Assembly: GCF_001423405.1 (NCBI RefSeq)
Contig: NZ_LMNS01000038.1
Location: 428,752 to 492,751, forward strand
From: Methylobacterium sp. Leaf123
GTDB lineage: Bacteria > Pseudomonadota > Alphaproteobacteria > Rhizobiales > Beijerinckiaceae
Direction of reading: 5' to 3'
DNA length: 64,000 bases
The position numbers and the translations under genes were made by a program. Of the stretch, positions 43,481 through 53,600 are shown piece after piece. How positions within the stretch are numbered: the stretch's first letter is position 1; each line of letters begins with the position of its first letter. The notes under the pieces are model-generated. The model made no database searches, was not told the origin of the DNA, and worked only from the letters and a program-made list of their open reading frames with translations.

Positions 43481-44905
43481 TTAGCTAGTTCTAAGCCCAG
43501 GCGGCCAATGCCCTCGTTCCTGAGCCCAGACGACCTCGTTGAACGATTCGTTCATCATCTCGCCGACCCACGTGTAGATCCACTCAGGATCTGTCGTGGC
43601 TGAAAAGCCGCTTAGCTTTTGACGGATCAGATGACGGGTCTCGGGCTTCACGCGACCTGCCGCCGCCGCAGCCTCGGCAGCTCGACAGCAGGTCACGATG
43701 ATGTCGTTGTATCCCCGCTGATTGGGAATAATTGCAACTTCGCCTTCAAGATCGCGCTCGAAAGCATAGCCGAGGAACCCGATGCCTGCGTCGAGGCTGT
43801 CAATGGCTATCTTGTCTAGGGTGAACGGACCCGCAGGGTGCTCCGCGAAGTAGCGGATGAGCATCGGTTCAATTCGCCGGCATTCCTCCTCCGTACGCGC
43901 CGCGACCAACACGTTGTCGGCGTATAGATACGGTGCGCATCCAGGGGGTAGGACGTCTGATAGCCCGGCGAGGGCGATCGCGAGGATGAGGTTTGATGCC
44001 GGGAAGCCTGCAAGAAGCCCGGTTGGCCCGTTCACCTGAGTCGGTACCGACAGGTATGTCCCTCGTATGGATAGAGGACCACACGGAGCAGAGGAGACCT
44101 GCGCCTTGTCTCGTGTTGGGTCGTGCCGAAGGCGGAGGTTGCGATAATCCAGCATGTGCCGGATGACCGCGGCGGGCAGCGGCAGGATGTCGTAGAGCGA
44201 ATCAACATCGACGTTCGAGAACGCTTCTCGGATGTCCCCCTGAATCGCGTATCCCCGACCCTGTTCCATGGCAGCCCGTAGGCTTCGAGCTAACTCGTCG
44301 CGTCCTCTCCCTTTCACGCCATAAAGATGATGCCCGGGACGAAACTGCGCCTGCAGCACGTCCAGGATGATCAGGTGCGCGGCGCGAACCTCGCTCGGCA
44401 ACTGGCATACGATCCGAGACCCTGTGGTCCGCTTCGGAATCCGCCACCACGTCACGGCACGTTCACAAGGCTGGAACAAGTCGATCCGGCCAGCCAGCTC
44501 CGCGGCTTCTTCAAACGATACAGCTTCGCCCAGCACCCTAAACGCTGCGTCGAGCTTGACGGTGTCCGCCCAAAGGAAGCGCCGCACAAGAATGCTTGCT
44601 TTCCGCCGGCCGCCAGCTGCGCTGACAGTAGCGATACGGTCCAGCTGGCGGCACACAGTTTGCCGTGCTTGATCACGAGTTTGTTTAAGCAACCGACGCT
44701 CCTTGGCAGCGCGTCTCGATCGGGGCTGCAGACGAAGTAAATACCTCAGAGCGGAGCTGCAAGTCAATATTTTGGATTCAGCGGCGGAAATCGCATCTAC
44801 ACATGTAGGCGATAATACAGAGCGCCGGGATAAGCCTCGAAATTGGGTAGTTTCCAAGGCGTTTGTGCCAGATGGACGACCGCCAGGGTTGGCGCCGTGC
44901 AACAC
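43481..44905 (-). CDS. Reverse transcriptase-like protein with YADN active-site motif
   Basis: The 474-residue frame has RT palm motifs: motif A AIQGDIREAFSNVDVDSLYD (about 220-240), a GLLAGFPASNLILAIALAG box and the active site PYLYADNVLVAART (about residue 325). The second catalytic Asp is Asn (YADN rather than YADD). An N-terminal helical region has QLDRIATVSAAGGRRKASIL, and a C-terminal segment has PEWIYTWVGEMMNESFNEVV. It is not part of a group II intron: no maturase or HNH domain is seen. The start is uncertain, because 44905 lies inside a palindrome and the first 80 residues look poorly coding. It may be a defence RT or a retron-type enzyme. Confidence 0.7.
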   Translation of the reverse strand: MLHGANPGGRPSGTNALETTQFRGLSRRSVLSPTCVDAISAAESKILTCSSALRYLLRLQPRSRRAAKERRLLKQTRDQARQTVCRQLDRIATVSAAGGRRKASILVRRFLWADTVKLDAAFRVLGEAVSFEEAAELAGRIDLFQPCERAVTWWRIPKRTTGSRIVCQLPSEVRAAHLIILDVLQAQFRPGHHLYGVKGRGRDELARSLRAAMEQGRGYAIQGDIREAFSNVDVDSLYDILPLPAAVIRHMLDYRNLRLRHDPTRDKAQVSSAPCGPLSIRGTYLSVPTQVNGPTGLLAGFPASNLILAIALAGLSDVLPPGCAPYLYADNVLVAARTEEECRRIEPMLIRYFAEHPAGPFTLDKIAIDSLDAGIGFLGYAFERDLEGEVAIIPNQRGYNDIIVTCCRAAEAAAAAGRVKPETRHLIRQKLSGFSATTDPEWIYTWVGEMMNESFNEVVWAQERGHWPPGLRTS

Positions 44906-44912
44906 GTTTCAC
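44897..44912. promoter_or_regulatory. Palindrome GTGCAAC-AC-GTTTCAC (copy 2, one mismatch)
   Basis: This copy overlaps the first in-frame start of the reverse transcriptase, where an autoregulatory or promoter-overlapping operator would be expected. It suggests that the true start codon lies further inside the frame. Confidence 0.5.
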
Positions 44913-45231
44913 CAGCGCTCTGAACGCCTCTTGCTCAGCACGACGCCGTCCTATGACGGGTCGCAACCGCTCTCCTCGACCCGCCTGACCCAGGCGATGC
45001 GCTCCGAGCAAGGCCGCGAGGGCATGGTTGATTACCGCTCGATCCGCATCGGCCCACGCTCGCGCAATCGCGTCGAGCCGAAGACATCCCCGCCCTGCAC
45101 CGTCCCAATCGGGATTTATTTCGACGCCACCCTCGCCACCCCTCATGGTGGCCCGACCCGCACGGCCTACTGCGCTGGTGCAACGCCTTCGACCTGCGCG
45201 ACCATGCTAGGAGGACGGGCTGATGGGCGTA

Positions 45232-45247
45232 GTGCAACGTGTTGCAC
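45232..45247. promoter_or_regulatory. Perfect 16-bp palindrome GTGCAAC-GT-GTTGCAC (copy 3)
   Basis: This second perfect copy lies 149 bases before the small ORF that starts the DISARM operon. Together with copy 4, 106 bases downstream of it, it would give two operator sites about ten helical turns apart. Confidence 0.6.
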
Positions 45248-45337
45248 GGGACGGATCAGGTTTTCGGATTCAGCGTGCCGTGGACGGCTCCGTTGCCAAA
45301 GCCGAGACGGGCCGCAATTGCACTCTAAGATGCTTTG

Positions 45338-45353
45338 GTGCAACTCGTCGCAC
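45338..45353. promoter_or_regulatory. Palindrome GTGCAAC-TC-GTCGCAC (copy 4, one mismatch)
   Basis: It stands 43 bases before the GTG of the small ORF at 45396, a usual place for a repressor site. It differs from the perfect form at one base. Confidence 0.5.
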
Positions 45354-45395
45354 GGCGGATCATTCCTTCATCATCTTGCGGGACGTGCCGCCTGA

Positions 45396-45554
45396 GTGGA
45401 GCTGCCGGGTCATCACGTCGGCTTCCTCCACCTGGATCGCGGCCTGGGACTCGGCGCCCGTCCGCTTGACTGGGAACACGAGTCGGTCGACGAGGCCGGG
45501 GAACGCATCGCCGAGGTCGTCGTGGACCGCGCGAAGACGGAGCGGCGGAGATGA
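45396..45554 (+). CDS. Small ORF leading the DISARM operon
   Basis: A 52-codon frame from GTG 45396, with GHHVGFLHLDRGLGLGARPL and a helical, charged end (DEAGERIAEVVVDRAKTERR). Its TGA overlaps the drmD ATG as ATGA, a strong hint of coupled translation. The start is a GTG directly after a stop codon with only a weak GGGAC site. It has no recognised family. It may be a small structural or regulatory peptide, or simply a leader. Confidence 0.4.
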   Translation: MELPGHHVGFLHLDRGLGLGARPLDWEHESVDEAGERIAEVVVDRAKTERRR

Positions 45555-48500
45555 CGACCATCGCGCATCGAACAATTCCCGAGCCGGGGCAGTTGGTCGA
45601 GGTCCGGCGGCGCCAGTGGCTCGTCTCAGACATCGACGCCGCCGCCATTTCGCCCGACCTACCCAAGCGTCATTTCGTCCGGCTCGCCTCCATCGACGAG
45701 GATGCGCTCGGTGAGGAGATTGAGGTCCTGTGGGAGCTCGAACCCGGCGCGCACGTCATTGAGCGCGGCGGGCTGCCGCGCATTACTGGCGTGGATCCGG
45801 ACGCGACACTGCAGGCCTTCCTCGACGCCGTGCGCTGGGGCGCCGCCACCAATGCCGACCGTGGCTACCTTCAAGCGCCGTTCCGGAGCGGCGTCAGCAT
45901 TGAGGACTATCAGCTCGATCCCCTGGTCCGTGCCATCGACATGGCGCGTACCAGTCTCCTGATCGCCGACGACGTCGGTCTAGGGAAGACCATCGAAGCC
46001 GGCCTCGTCCTGCAGGAGATGCTGCTCCGGCACCGAGCCCGTACCGCGCTCGTCCTCTGCCCCGCTTCCCTCCAAGAGAAGTGGCGAAGCGAGATGCAGG
46101 AGAAGTTCGGCCTCGAATTCCGCATCGTCGACACGGAGTACGTTCGCCTGCTTCGCCGCGAACGTGGGCTGAACGCCAATCCGTGGAGTTCCTTCCCCCG
46201 TCTGATCGCCTCCATCGATTGGGCGAAACAGGGCGAGGGCCTTCGCCTGCTGCGGGACGCCTTGCCGGGCCGCATCGAACATCCGCGTAGGTTCGACCTC
46301 CTCATCGTCGACGAGGCACACAACGTCGCTCCGACGGTCGGCCGCTACGCGGTCGAGAGCCTGCGCACGCGCCTCGTGCGCCTGATCGCCCCACATTTCC
46401 AACACAAGCTCTTCCTGACGGCGACGCCGCACGACGGCTATACAGAGTCCTTCACGGCGCTCCTCGAACTCCTGGACGATCAACGTTTCGCACGTGGTGT
46501 GATGCCCAGTGAGGCGCAGCTCGCGCGCGTCATGGTGCGGCGCCTCAAGAGCGAGCTTTTGGATGCCGACGGGCGAGCCATCTACCCCAAGCGCCGTCTC
46601 GAGCCGCTACCGGTCCATCATGACGACGGAGAAGCTGGGATCCGCGAGGTGCTCGACGAGTACGTAACTTCGCGAGAAGGCGGCACCGAAGGCGCGCGTG
46701 CGGTCGATCGCTTCGTCCATCAACTACTGCGCAAGCGCCTGGCCTCGTCGCCTGCGGCCTTCGCCTCGACGCTAGAACGACACGTCGCGACGATCGAGGG
46801 TCACGGTGCCGCGCGTGGCGGTCCCGATCGCATGGACGAACGCATCTTGCGACGCGCGATCGCCAGGACCGAAGAGGATTATGCGGACGACGCCACGAAG
46901 GAGGCGGCAGAGGCCGACGCACTCGAAGAGGCCGGACGCCAGGCACGCGCACCTTCGGATGGCGAGCGTCGAATGCTGAGCCGGTTGCGGGCCTGGGCAG
47001 GATCCGCAGCACGCAAGGAGGATGCTAAGGCGCGCGCCGTGATCGCGTGGCTACGTAGTAGCCTCCTGAAGGACGGGCGCTGGACCGACGAGCGCGTCAT
47101 CCTCTTCACCGAATACCGCACGACCCAGGTCTGGATGCACGAGATCCTGGCGGCGCACGGCCTGGCCGGCGAGCGTCTGGCGCTGATCTATGGCGGTATG
47201 GATCCGGACGAGCGCGAGACGGTGAAAGCGGCGTTCCAGGCCGACCCCGCCCAATCGCCGGTCCGGATCCTCCTCGCGACCGATGCGGCGTCGGAGGGCA
47301 TCGACCTCCAGAACCATTGCCACCGCCTGATCCACCTCGAGATCCCCTACAATCCCAACGTGATGGAACAGCGCAACGGCCGCATCGACCGTCACGGGCA
47401 GCGCGCGAGCGAAGTCGTCATCTGGCATCCGGTGGACGAGCGTGGCGGACGGGGCGAGGACATCCTCCGCGCCCTGCGCAAGCTGGACGCGATGCGTGCC
47501 GACATGGGGAGCGTGAACCCCGTGATCGCTCCGCAGTTGCCTGAACTGCTCGAAGGCCGACGCCGGGAGCTCGATACAAGGAACGCGGAGGCGCGCATGG
47601 AGCGCGCTCGGCGCGTGTACAAAGTAGAGCGCGACCTGCGTGAGCGCATCGGCCGCTTGCACGATCGCCTGTCGCAGACGCGCCGGGAGCAGGGTCTGGC
47701 ACCCAGCCACATCGAACGTGCCGTCCGTACGGCGCTCCGCATCGCCGACAAGCCCGATCTCGAACCCGTCACGCTGGCAGGGTCACCAGACGGCACGGTC
47801 TTCCGAATGCCGGAACTCTCGGGATCCTGGGCCAGATGCCTTGAGGGGCTGGAGCATCCCTTCACCCGTGCGGTCCGCCCGATCACTTTCGATCACGAGG
47901 TTGCCCGCCTGCGGGACGACGTCGTCCTCGTCCATCTCAACCATCGGCTCGTGCAGATGAGCCTCCGGCTGCTGCGCGCCGAGATCTGGGAGCGCGACGA
48001 CGCCAAGAAGCTGCACCGTGTGACCATCCGCGCCCTACCGGACGATCGCTTGGAAGGGCCAGCCGTCGTCGTGGCATCTCGCCTCGTTGTGACGGGTGGC
48101 AATCACCATCGTCTCCACGAAGAGCTAACCGAGGCGGGAGGTCACCTGCGCGATGGATCCTTCCGTCGCGAGGAGCGGGTGACCGAAGTACGAGATTGGC
48201 TCGACGCCTCGACCCCCGCCACCCTCGCACCGGGCACCTTCGACGCCCTGCGCACCCGCTTCGAGAAGCATCGCGGCGCGATCCTTAGCGCGGTAGAGGC
48301 GCGCTCGAAGGATCGGCTTCGGTCGCTCGGGAACACACTCGACACACGCCGGCGCGCCGAGATCGACGACGTACGGCAGGTCCTCGACGATCTCGAACGC
48401 ACCCTGAATGCGGAGCTGATCGCCCAGCGGCAGCCCGAGCAATTGTCGCTGTTCTCTGAGGACGAGCGCCTGCAGCTGCGGCGCGACCGCGTGGCGCTCG

Positions 48501-48646
48501 AAGCTCGATTGGCGCGGATCCCGCTCGAACGCGAGCAGGAGGCCCGTGCGATCGAGGATCGGCATGCGAACGTCGCCGAGCACACGTTCCCGGTGGCCGT
48601 GATCCTCCTGATGCCACGCTCCCTCTGCACGATGGAGGGACGTTGA
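45551..48646 (+). CDS. drmD: DISARM SNF2-like helicase DrmD
   Basis: The 1031 residues have an SNF2/SWI2 motor: Walker A in DDVGLGKTIEAGLVLQ (about 140), VDEAHNVAP (about 252), LTATPHDGYTES and the C-terminal motifs LLATDAASEGIDLQ and MEQRNGRIDRHGQR (about 605). The last 350 residues are charged, helical sequence without catalytic motifs. Class 1 DISARM systems begin with a DrmD of this size. It acts with a methyltransferase and DrmABC to block incoming phage DNA. A GGAG site precedes the ATG. Confidence 0.88.
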   Translation: MTTIAHRTIPEPGQLVEVRRRQWLVSDIDAAAISPDLPKRHFVRLASIDEDALGEEIEVLWELEPGAHVIERGGLPRITGVDPDATLQAFLDAVRWGAATNADRGYLQAPFRSGVSIEDYQLDPLVRAIDMARTSLLIADDVGLGKTIEAGLVLQEMLLRHRARTALVLCPASLQEKWRSEMQEKFGLEFRIVDTEYVRLLRRERGLNANPWSSFPRLIASIDWAKQGEGLRLLRDALPGRIEHPRRFDLLIVDEAHNVAPTVGRYAVESLRTRLVRLIAPHFQHKLFLTATPHDGYTESFTALLELLDDQRFARGVMPSEAQLARVMVRRLKSELLDADGRAIYPKRRLEPLPVHHDDGEAGIREVLDEYVTSREGGTEGARAVDRFVHQLLRKRLASSPAAFASTLERHVATIEGHGAARGGPDRMDERILRRAIARTEEDYADDATKEAAEADALEEAGRQARAPSDGERRMLSRLRAWAGSAARKEDAKARAVIAWLRSSLLKDGRWTDERVILFTEYRTTQVWMHEILAAHGLAGERLALIYGGMDPDERETVKAAFQADPAQSPVRILLATDAASEGIDLQNHCHRLIHLEIPYNPNVMEQRNGRIDRHGQRASEVVIWHPVDERGGRGEDILRALRKLDAMRADMGSVNPVIAPQLPELLEGRRRELDTRNAEARMERARRVYKVERDLRERIGRLHDRLSQTRREQGLAPSHIERAVRTALRIADKPDLEPVTLAGSPDGTVFRMPELSGSWARCLEGLEHPFTRAVRPITFDHEVARLRDDVVLVHLNHRLVQMSLRLLRAEIWERDDAKKLHRVTIRALPDDRLEGPAVVVASRLVVTGGNHHRLHEELTEAGGHLRDGSFRREERVTEVRDWLDASTPATLAPGTFDALRTRFEKHRGAILSAVEARSKDRLRSLGNTLDTRRRAEIDDVRQVLDDLERTLNAELIAQRQPEQLSLFSEDERLQLRRDRVALEARLARIPLEREQEARAIEDRHANVAEHTFPVAVILLMPRSLCTMEGR

Positions 48647-50625
48647 CGCACGGTTACGCTTCAACTCTGCGGGAATTTATCACGGCCGACGAGGATGCCA
48701 TCGTCGGGCGCCTCGTCGATGGGGTCGCCGCGACCGGGATCGACCGGCACCGCAACACACAGATCGACGCGTGGCGCCGAGAGGTCCGTCTCCTGAAGGC
48801 GGCCTTGGGCGCGCCCGGATTCCGAGAGTGGTTCATCGTCCTCGAATACGAGCTCCCACGGCGTGCTCGCCGGCCCGACTGTATCCTGCTGAGCCCGCAC
48901 ACCATCTTCGTCATCGAGTTCAAGGTCGGCGCCGATGCATTCGACGCTGCATCGTGCTGGCAGACGAGCGCCTATGCGCTCGACATCCGTGATTTCCATG
49001 CCCAGTCCCACGGGCGCCGGATCGTGCCGATCCTATGCGCAACGGAGGCGCCGGATACGTCGACCTCGCGAATGTTCGATCCCATCCGCACGAACGGACG
49101 CGACCTCGCCGCGATCGTCACGGTCGAGGACGAACGTGCGCCGTCCGTCGATGCGTTGCCGATCGATCCGATTGCTTGGATGGGTTCCGCCTATCGCCCG
49201 ACACCCACCGTCGTCGAGGCCGCCGTCCGTCTCTACGAGGGTCACGGGGTACGAGAGCTCTCGCACCGTCACGCCCACAATCTCGATCGCACTGTCACGC
49301 TCATCGCGGAAGCGATCGACCAGGCCCGCACGAACAGCCTGCACCTCGTCTGTTTCGTGACGGGGATCCCCGGCGCAGGAAAGACCCTCACGGGGCTCGA
49401 CGTGGTCCATGATCCGAGTGTGCGCGGGTCCGAAGGTTACACGGGTATCTTCCTCTCTGGTAACGGCCCGCTGGTGAAGATCGTGCGTGAGGCCCTCGTG
49501 ATGAACCGTGTCGCGAAGGGCGATCGGCGGCGCGACTGCGAGCGTGAGATCACGACGTTCATCCAGAACGTTCACCAGTTCCTGCGCTTCCACCGGGAGA
49601 ACCCGGCCGAACGTCCGCACGAACACGTGGTCGTCTTCGACGAGGCCCAACGAGCCTGGGACCGCGCACAGATGAAGCGCAAGCAGGCCGTCGATGCCTC
49701 CGAGGCCGAACTGCTCCTCGGCGTGATGGAGCGTCTGCCGGACTGGGCGGTGATCGTCGCGCTGGTGGGCGGTGGCCAAGAGATCTATCTCGGTGAGGCC
49801 GGGCTCGCTGAGTGGGGCAACGCCCTCGCCACGCGCGAACGACCCTGGCGCGTCATCGCATCGCCCGAAGTGCTGGCGGGTGGGTCCAGCGTCGCGGGTC
49901 ATCGTCTCTTCGAAGGCGATCCGCCACCGAACGTATCGGTCCGTGCCGAACCCGACGCGCATCTCGCCGTGGGCGTTCGGAGCCACCGGGCCGAACGTTG
50001 GGCCGAATGGGTGGACCGCCTGCTGGATCTGGACGTCGAGGCTGCGCGCGTGGCTTTCCCACCGGGCGCCGCCTTCCCCTGCCATTTCACACGTGATCTC
50101 GGGCAGGCGAAGGCGTGGCTGCGCGCCCAGAAGGCACTCGATCCGGACCTCCGCATCGGCCTCGTCTCGACGTCGGAAGATCTGCGTCTCCGCGCCCATG
50201 GCATCGAAGCGTCGAGCGCATTCCGAATGGATTACGCTTTCGACAAGTGGTTCCTTGCCCTGGACGAGGACGTACGCGCCAGCGGAAGGCTCGAAGTCGC
50301 GGCCTCGGAGTTCGAATGCCAGGGGCTCGAACTCGACTGGGTCTGTCTGTGCTGGGGCGCTGATCTGACACCCACCCCCGCGCGGAACGTCTGGGAGCCT
50401 CGGAAATTCCGCGGATCGAAGTGGCAGAACGTGTATGGCGACGCGGAGCGCCGCTACGTCGCGAACCGGTATCGTGTCCTGCTCACGCGCGCGCGTCGCG
50501 GGATGATCATCTGGGTCCCTCCCGGCGATTCGACCGATCCCACCCGCGATCCGGATCGTTTCGACCGGGTCGCATTGATGCTGTACGAGGCGGGCGTGCC
50601 TGAATTGTCCGAGGTAGTGACATGA
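48643..50625 (+). CDS. PD-(D/E)XK nuclease-like domain fused to DUF2075 P-loop ATPase
   Basis: The 660-residue protein starts at a TTG overlapping the drmD stop. Near residues 60-95 it has LEYELPRRARRPDCIL and, 12 residues on, IFVIEFKVG. This D-x(n)-ExK arrangement is that of a PD-(D/E)XK nuclease. The DUF2075 helicase-like domain follows: Walker A GIPGAGKTLTGLDVV (about 240), Walker B VVFDEAQRAWD (about 330) and a C-terminal LLTRARRGMIIWVP. It is not one of the five core class 1 DISARM genes as described. Its place between drmD and drmMI, with overlapping starts on both sides, makes it an operon member. Confidence 0.75.
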   Translation: MTHGYASTLREFITADEDAIVGRLVDGVAATGIDRHRNTQIDAWRREVRLLKAALGAPGFREWFIVLEYELPRRARRPDCILLSPHTIFVIEFKVGADAFDAASCWQTSAYALDIRDFHAQSHGRRIVPILCATEAPDTSTSRMFDPIRTNGRDLAAIVTVEDERAPSVDALPIDPIAWMGSAYRPTPTVVEAAVRLYEGHGVRELSHRHAHNLDRTVTLIAEAIDQARTNSLHLVCFVTGIPGAGKTLTGLDVVHDPSVRGSEGYTGIFLSGNGPLVKIVREALVMNRVAKGDRRRDCEREITTFIQNVHQFLRFHRENPAERPHEHVVVFDEAQRAWDRAQMKRKQAVDASEAELLLGVMERLPDWAVIVALVGGGQEIYLGEAGLAEWGNALATRERPWRVIASPEVLAGGSSVAGHRLFEGDPPPNVSVRAEPDAHLAVGVRSHRAERWAEWVDRLLDLDVEAARVAFPPGAAFPCHFTRDLGQAKAWLRAQKALDPDLRIGLVSTSEDLRLRAHGIEASSAFRMDYAFDKWFLALDEDVRASGRLEVAASEFECQGLELDWVCLCWGADLTPTPARNVWEPRKFRGSKWQNVYGDAERRYVANRYRVLLTRARRGMIIWVPPGDSTDPTRDPDRFDRVALMLYEAGVPELSEVVT

Positions 50626-53600
50626 CGAGATCGCGTCACGAATGGCTCGGCCTCATCGAGGTCTCCGGCCCGTTCCTGGCCGCTCCGGTGCTCGACGACG
50701 TCTTCCCGCAAGGGCTGGACGCCCTCGAACAGGGAAAGCCACAGCGCCTCCGTGCGACCTACGAGGAATGGCGCGATGCCGTCGACGTGGACGATCCTGA
50801 TCTGAAAGCTCTGCACGCTGCCTGGATCGACGAGGTCCTCGCCACGGCGCTCGAGTTGGACCCTCAGGTCGTGCGAATAGGAAGCGCGGTTCCGGCGGCC
50901 ATCTCCGCCACGCTCCCCGAGCATGGCGTCACCTTCGGTCCCGACATCGCGGTCGTGGAACCAGGATCCGACGCGCTCCTACTGGCGATCCACGTCTTCG
51001 CACCCGACGTCGACCTCGACGCCACGCGAGGGTTCGACGGCTGGGCGACCACACCGAAGGACCGCATGGTCGCACTGCTCCGCGCGATCGGCTGTGCGTT
51101 GGGTCTAGTCACGAATGGCGAACGCTGGCTCCTGGTCCACGTCCCGGCCGACGGGGTGACGGGGTTCGCCAGCTGGTATGCGCGCCTTTGGGCACAGGAG
51201 CCGGACACGCTGCGCGCTTTCGCCAGCCTCCTGGGGATCCGCCGGTTCTTCGGGCACTCCGACGCCAAGCTCACCAAGCTCTACGAGCGGTCACTCACGC
51301 ATCAAGACAAGGTGACGGACGCCCTTGGCGACCAGGTGTGCCAGGCCGTCGAGGTTCTCGTCCAGGCACTCGACCGAGCGAACCAGGATCGCAACGGAGA
51401 ACTTCTACGCGACGTCGAGCCTCGCACCCTCTACGAAGCGGGCCTCACCGTGATGATGCGGCTCGTCTTCCTGCTCGCGGCGGAAGAGCGCGGTCTGCTG
51501 CTCCTCGGAGAGGAGCGCTACGATCGCTTCTATGCGCTCTCGACGCTGCGGATGCAGCTTCGCGCGGATTCCGAAGAGATACTTGAGCGACGCCGTTCCG
51601 CCTGGTCGAGGCTGCTGGCCCTGTTCCGCGCCGTCTATGGCGGCATCGAACATCCGATCCTTCGCCTCCCTGCACTTGGTGGCTCGCTCTTCGATCCCGA
51701 TCGCTACGTGTTCCTGGAAGGCCGCGCGACAGATACGAGCTGGCGGACCGATTCAGCGGAGCCGCTCCCGATCGACGATCGGACTGTCCTCCTCCTCTTA
51801 GAGGCCATCCAGACCTTCGAAGGCCGCACGCTCTCCTACCGCGCCCTGGACGTCGAGCAGATCGGCCACGTCTACGAAGGCCTGCTCGAACGCACCGTCG
51901 TACGGGTCGACGACGTAACGTTGGAACTCGAAGCTTCCGTGGGCGCTCGCACGCCGAGGGTCGGGCTGGGGGAGCTGGAGTCCGCCCGGCTAGTTGGCCA
52001 AGCCAAGGTAGTCGCCCTCATCAAGGAGCGCAGCGGCCGTTCCGAGCTTGCGATCCGGAACGGTATCGGCCGCCCGGTGTCGGACGGCGTGGTCGCCCGT
52101 CTCCTCACGGTATGCCGAGGCGACGTCGTACTTCGTGACAGGATCCTACCCTATGCCTCACTCCTTCGATCGGACCCATGGGATTATCCACTCGTCCTGC
52201 ATCCCGGCTCGTTCGTGGTCGCATTGGGCTCCGACCGCCGTGATAGCGGTACGCACTACACGCCAAAGAGCCTGACCGATAGAATCGTCCGCGCAACGCT
52301 GACACCACTTGCCTACGAAGGCCCTAGCGAGGGCAAGCCAGAAGCGGAATGGCGCCTCAAGACGCCGGAGCAACTGCTGGATCTGAAGATCTGCGATCCG
52401 GCGATGGGTTCTGGAGCTTTCCTAGTCGCAGTATGCCGCTGGTTGTCCGAAAGGCTCGTGGAAGCATGGTCGAACCACGAGGCCACTGCCGGTTACGTCG
52501 ATGATCAGGTTTCAACGGATCAGTCATCCGCCCATCTCTCGAACTCCCTTGAGGAACGCGCAATTATCGCTCGGCAACTGATTGCGGAGAAATGTATTTA
52601 CGGTGTCGATCAAAACCCGATTGCAGTCGAACTGGCCAAGCTCTCCCTCTGGTTGACCACACTATCCAAGTTTCGTCCGTTTGGATTTCTCGATCATAAC
52701 TTGCGCTTTGGAGATAGTATATTCGGCATAACCGATATTAAACAGCTCTTGACGTTGAGCGACGATCCTAGAAATCAAATACAACATACCCTTTTTGGAA
52801 AAACGATCGAAGCGTGTGTGGAGCGAGCCATTGCTGGACGCTCGAACTTGCGTTTGATCGCGGTAAGAGACATCAAAGATGTTGAAGCGATATCAGCCTT
52901 GGATCGGCAGAGTCGAATCGACATTGCGCTTCCCACAATTATCGCGAACGCGATTTGTGGGATTGCGCTGAAGGAAGCAAACAAGTCAAATTACATCCAA
53001 AGGATGGGCCATTTAGCCATTCAAGCCGATTCTGCGACCATCGGGGATCCTGCTACTATCAATCGACTGATATTATCTTCTGATTCCGACCTGACTACAG
53101 ACATGAACTCTAATTCCGGTAGAAAGCCATTTCATTGGCCTTTGGAATTTCCTGAGGTTTTCAGTCGCGACCGCCCTGGATTCGATGCCGTTGTGGGCAA
53201 CCCTCCATTCCTTGGCGGTCGAAAAATATCTTCCACGTTTGGCAGTAGATACGAGCGAGCAATAAAAGAATTTGGGCTGAATGGCACCAAAGGAACATTG
53301 AATCTTGTCATCTATTTTTTCTTAAGAGCATCTGCTATTTGCCGCAAATCCGGTGCATTTGGAATGCTCAGTACGGATTCAATAACCGAGAACGAAACCC
53401 GAGACATTGGCCTGACTCGGCTGTTCGAACAGGCCACTCCAATACATGCTCAATCCTCCTTTCCTTGGCCCGGCGCTGCTGGAGTTCGAGTAGCCATCAT
53501 TTGCTGTTGGGTGAGTGATAGCTGGAGTGGAGAGCGTCTGTTGGATGGAAGACGAGTCAGTGCCATCACGACAATGCTTACAGAGGGCGCCGAGATTGAG

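Larger units (their letters stand above)
44906..45395. other. Divergent regulatory region between the reverse transcriptase and the DISARM operon
   Basis: No convincing protein gene occupies these 490 bases. A minus-strand frame (44778-45146) reads moderately well between about 44870 and 45080 (RLDAIARAWADADRAVINHA) but has no homology I recognise and no ribosome site. The region contains palindrome copies 2, 3 and 4 and could also encode a non-coding RNA template for the reverse transcriptase, though I could not fold one by eye. Confidence 0.4.

Noticed and set aside
43481..44905. Group II intron or diversity-generating retroelement for the reverse transcriptase
   Set aside because: No maturase or HNH domain, no intron RNA boundary, and no template/variable repeat pair or Avd-like gene was noticed nearby.
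44778..45146. Minus-strand 122-codon frame upstream of the reverse transcriptase
   Set aside because: The middle third reads plausibly, but there is no ribosome site or family match, and it carries one of the palindromes. It is more likely regulatory DNA.
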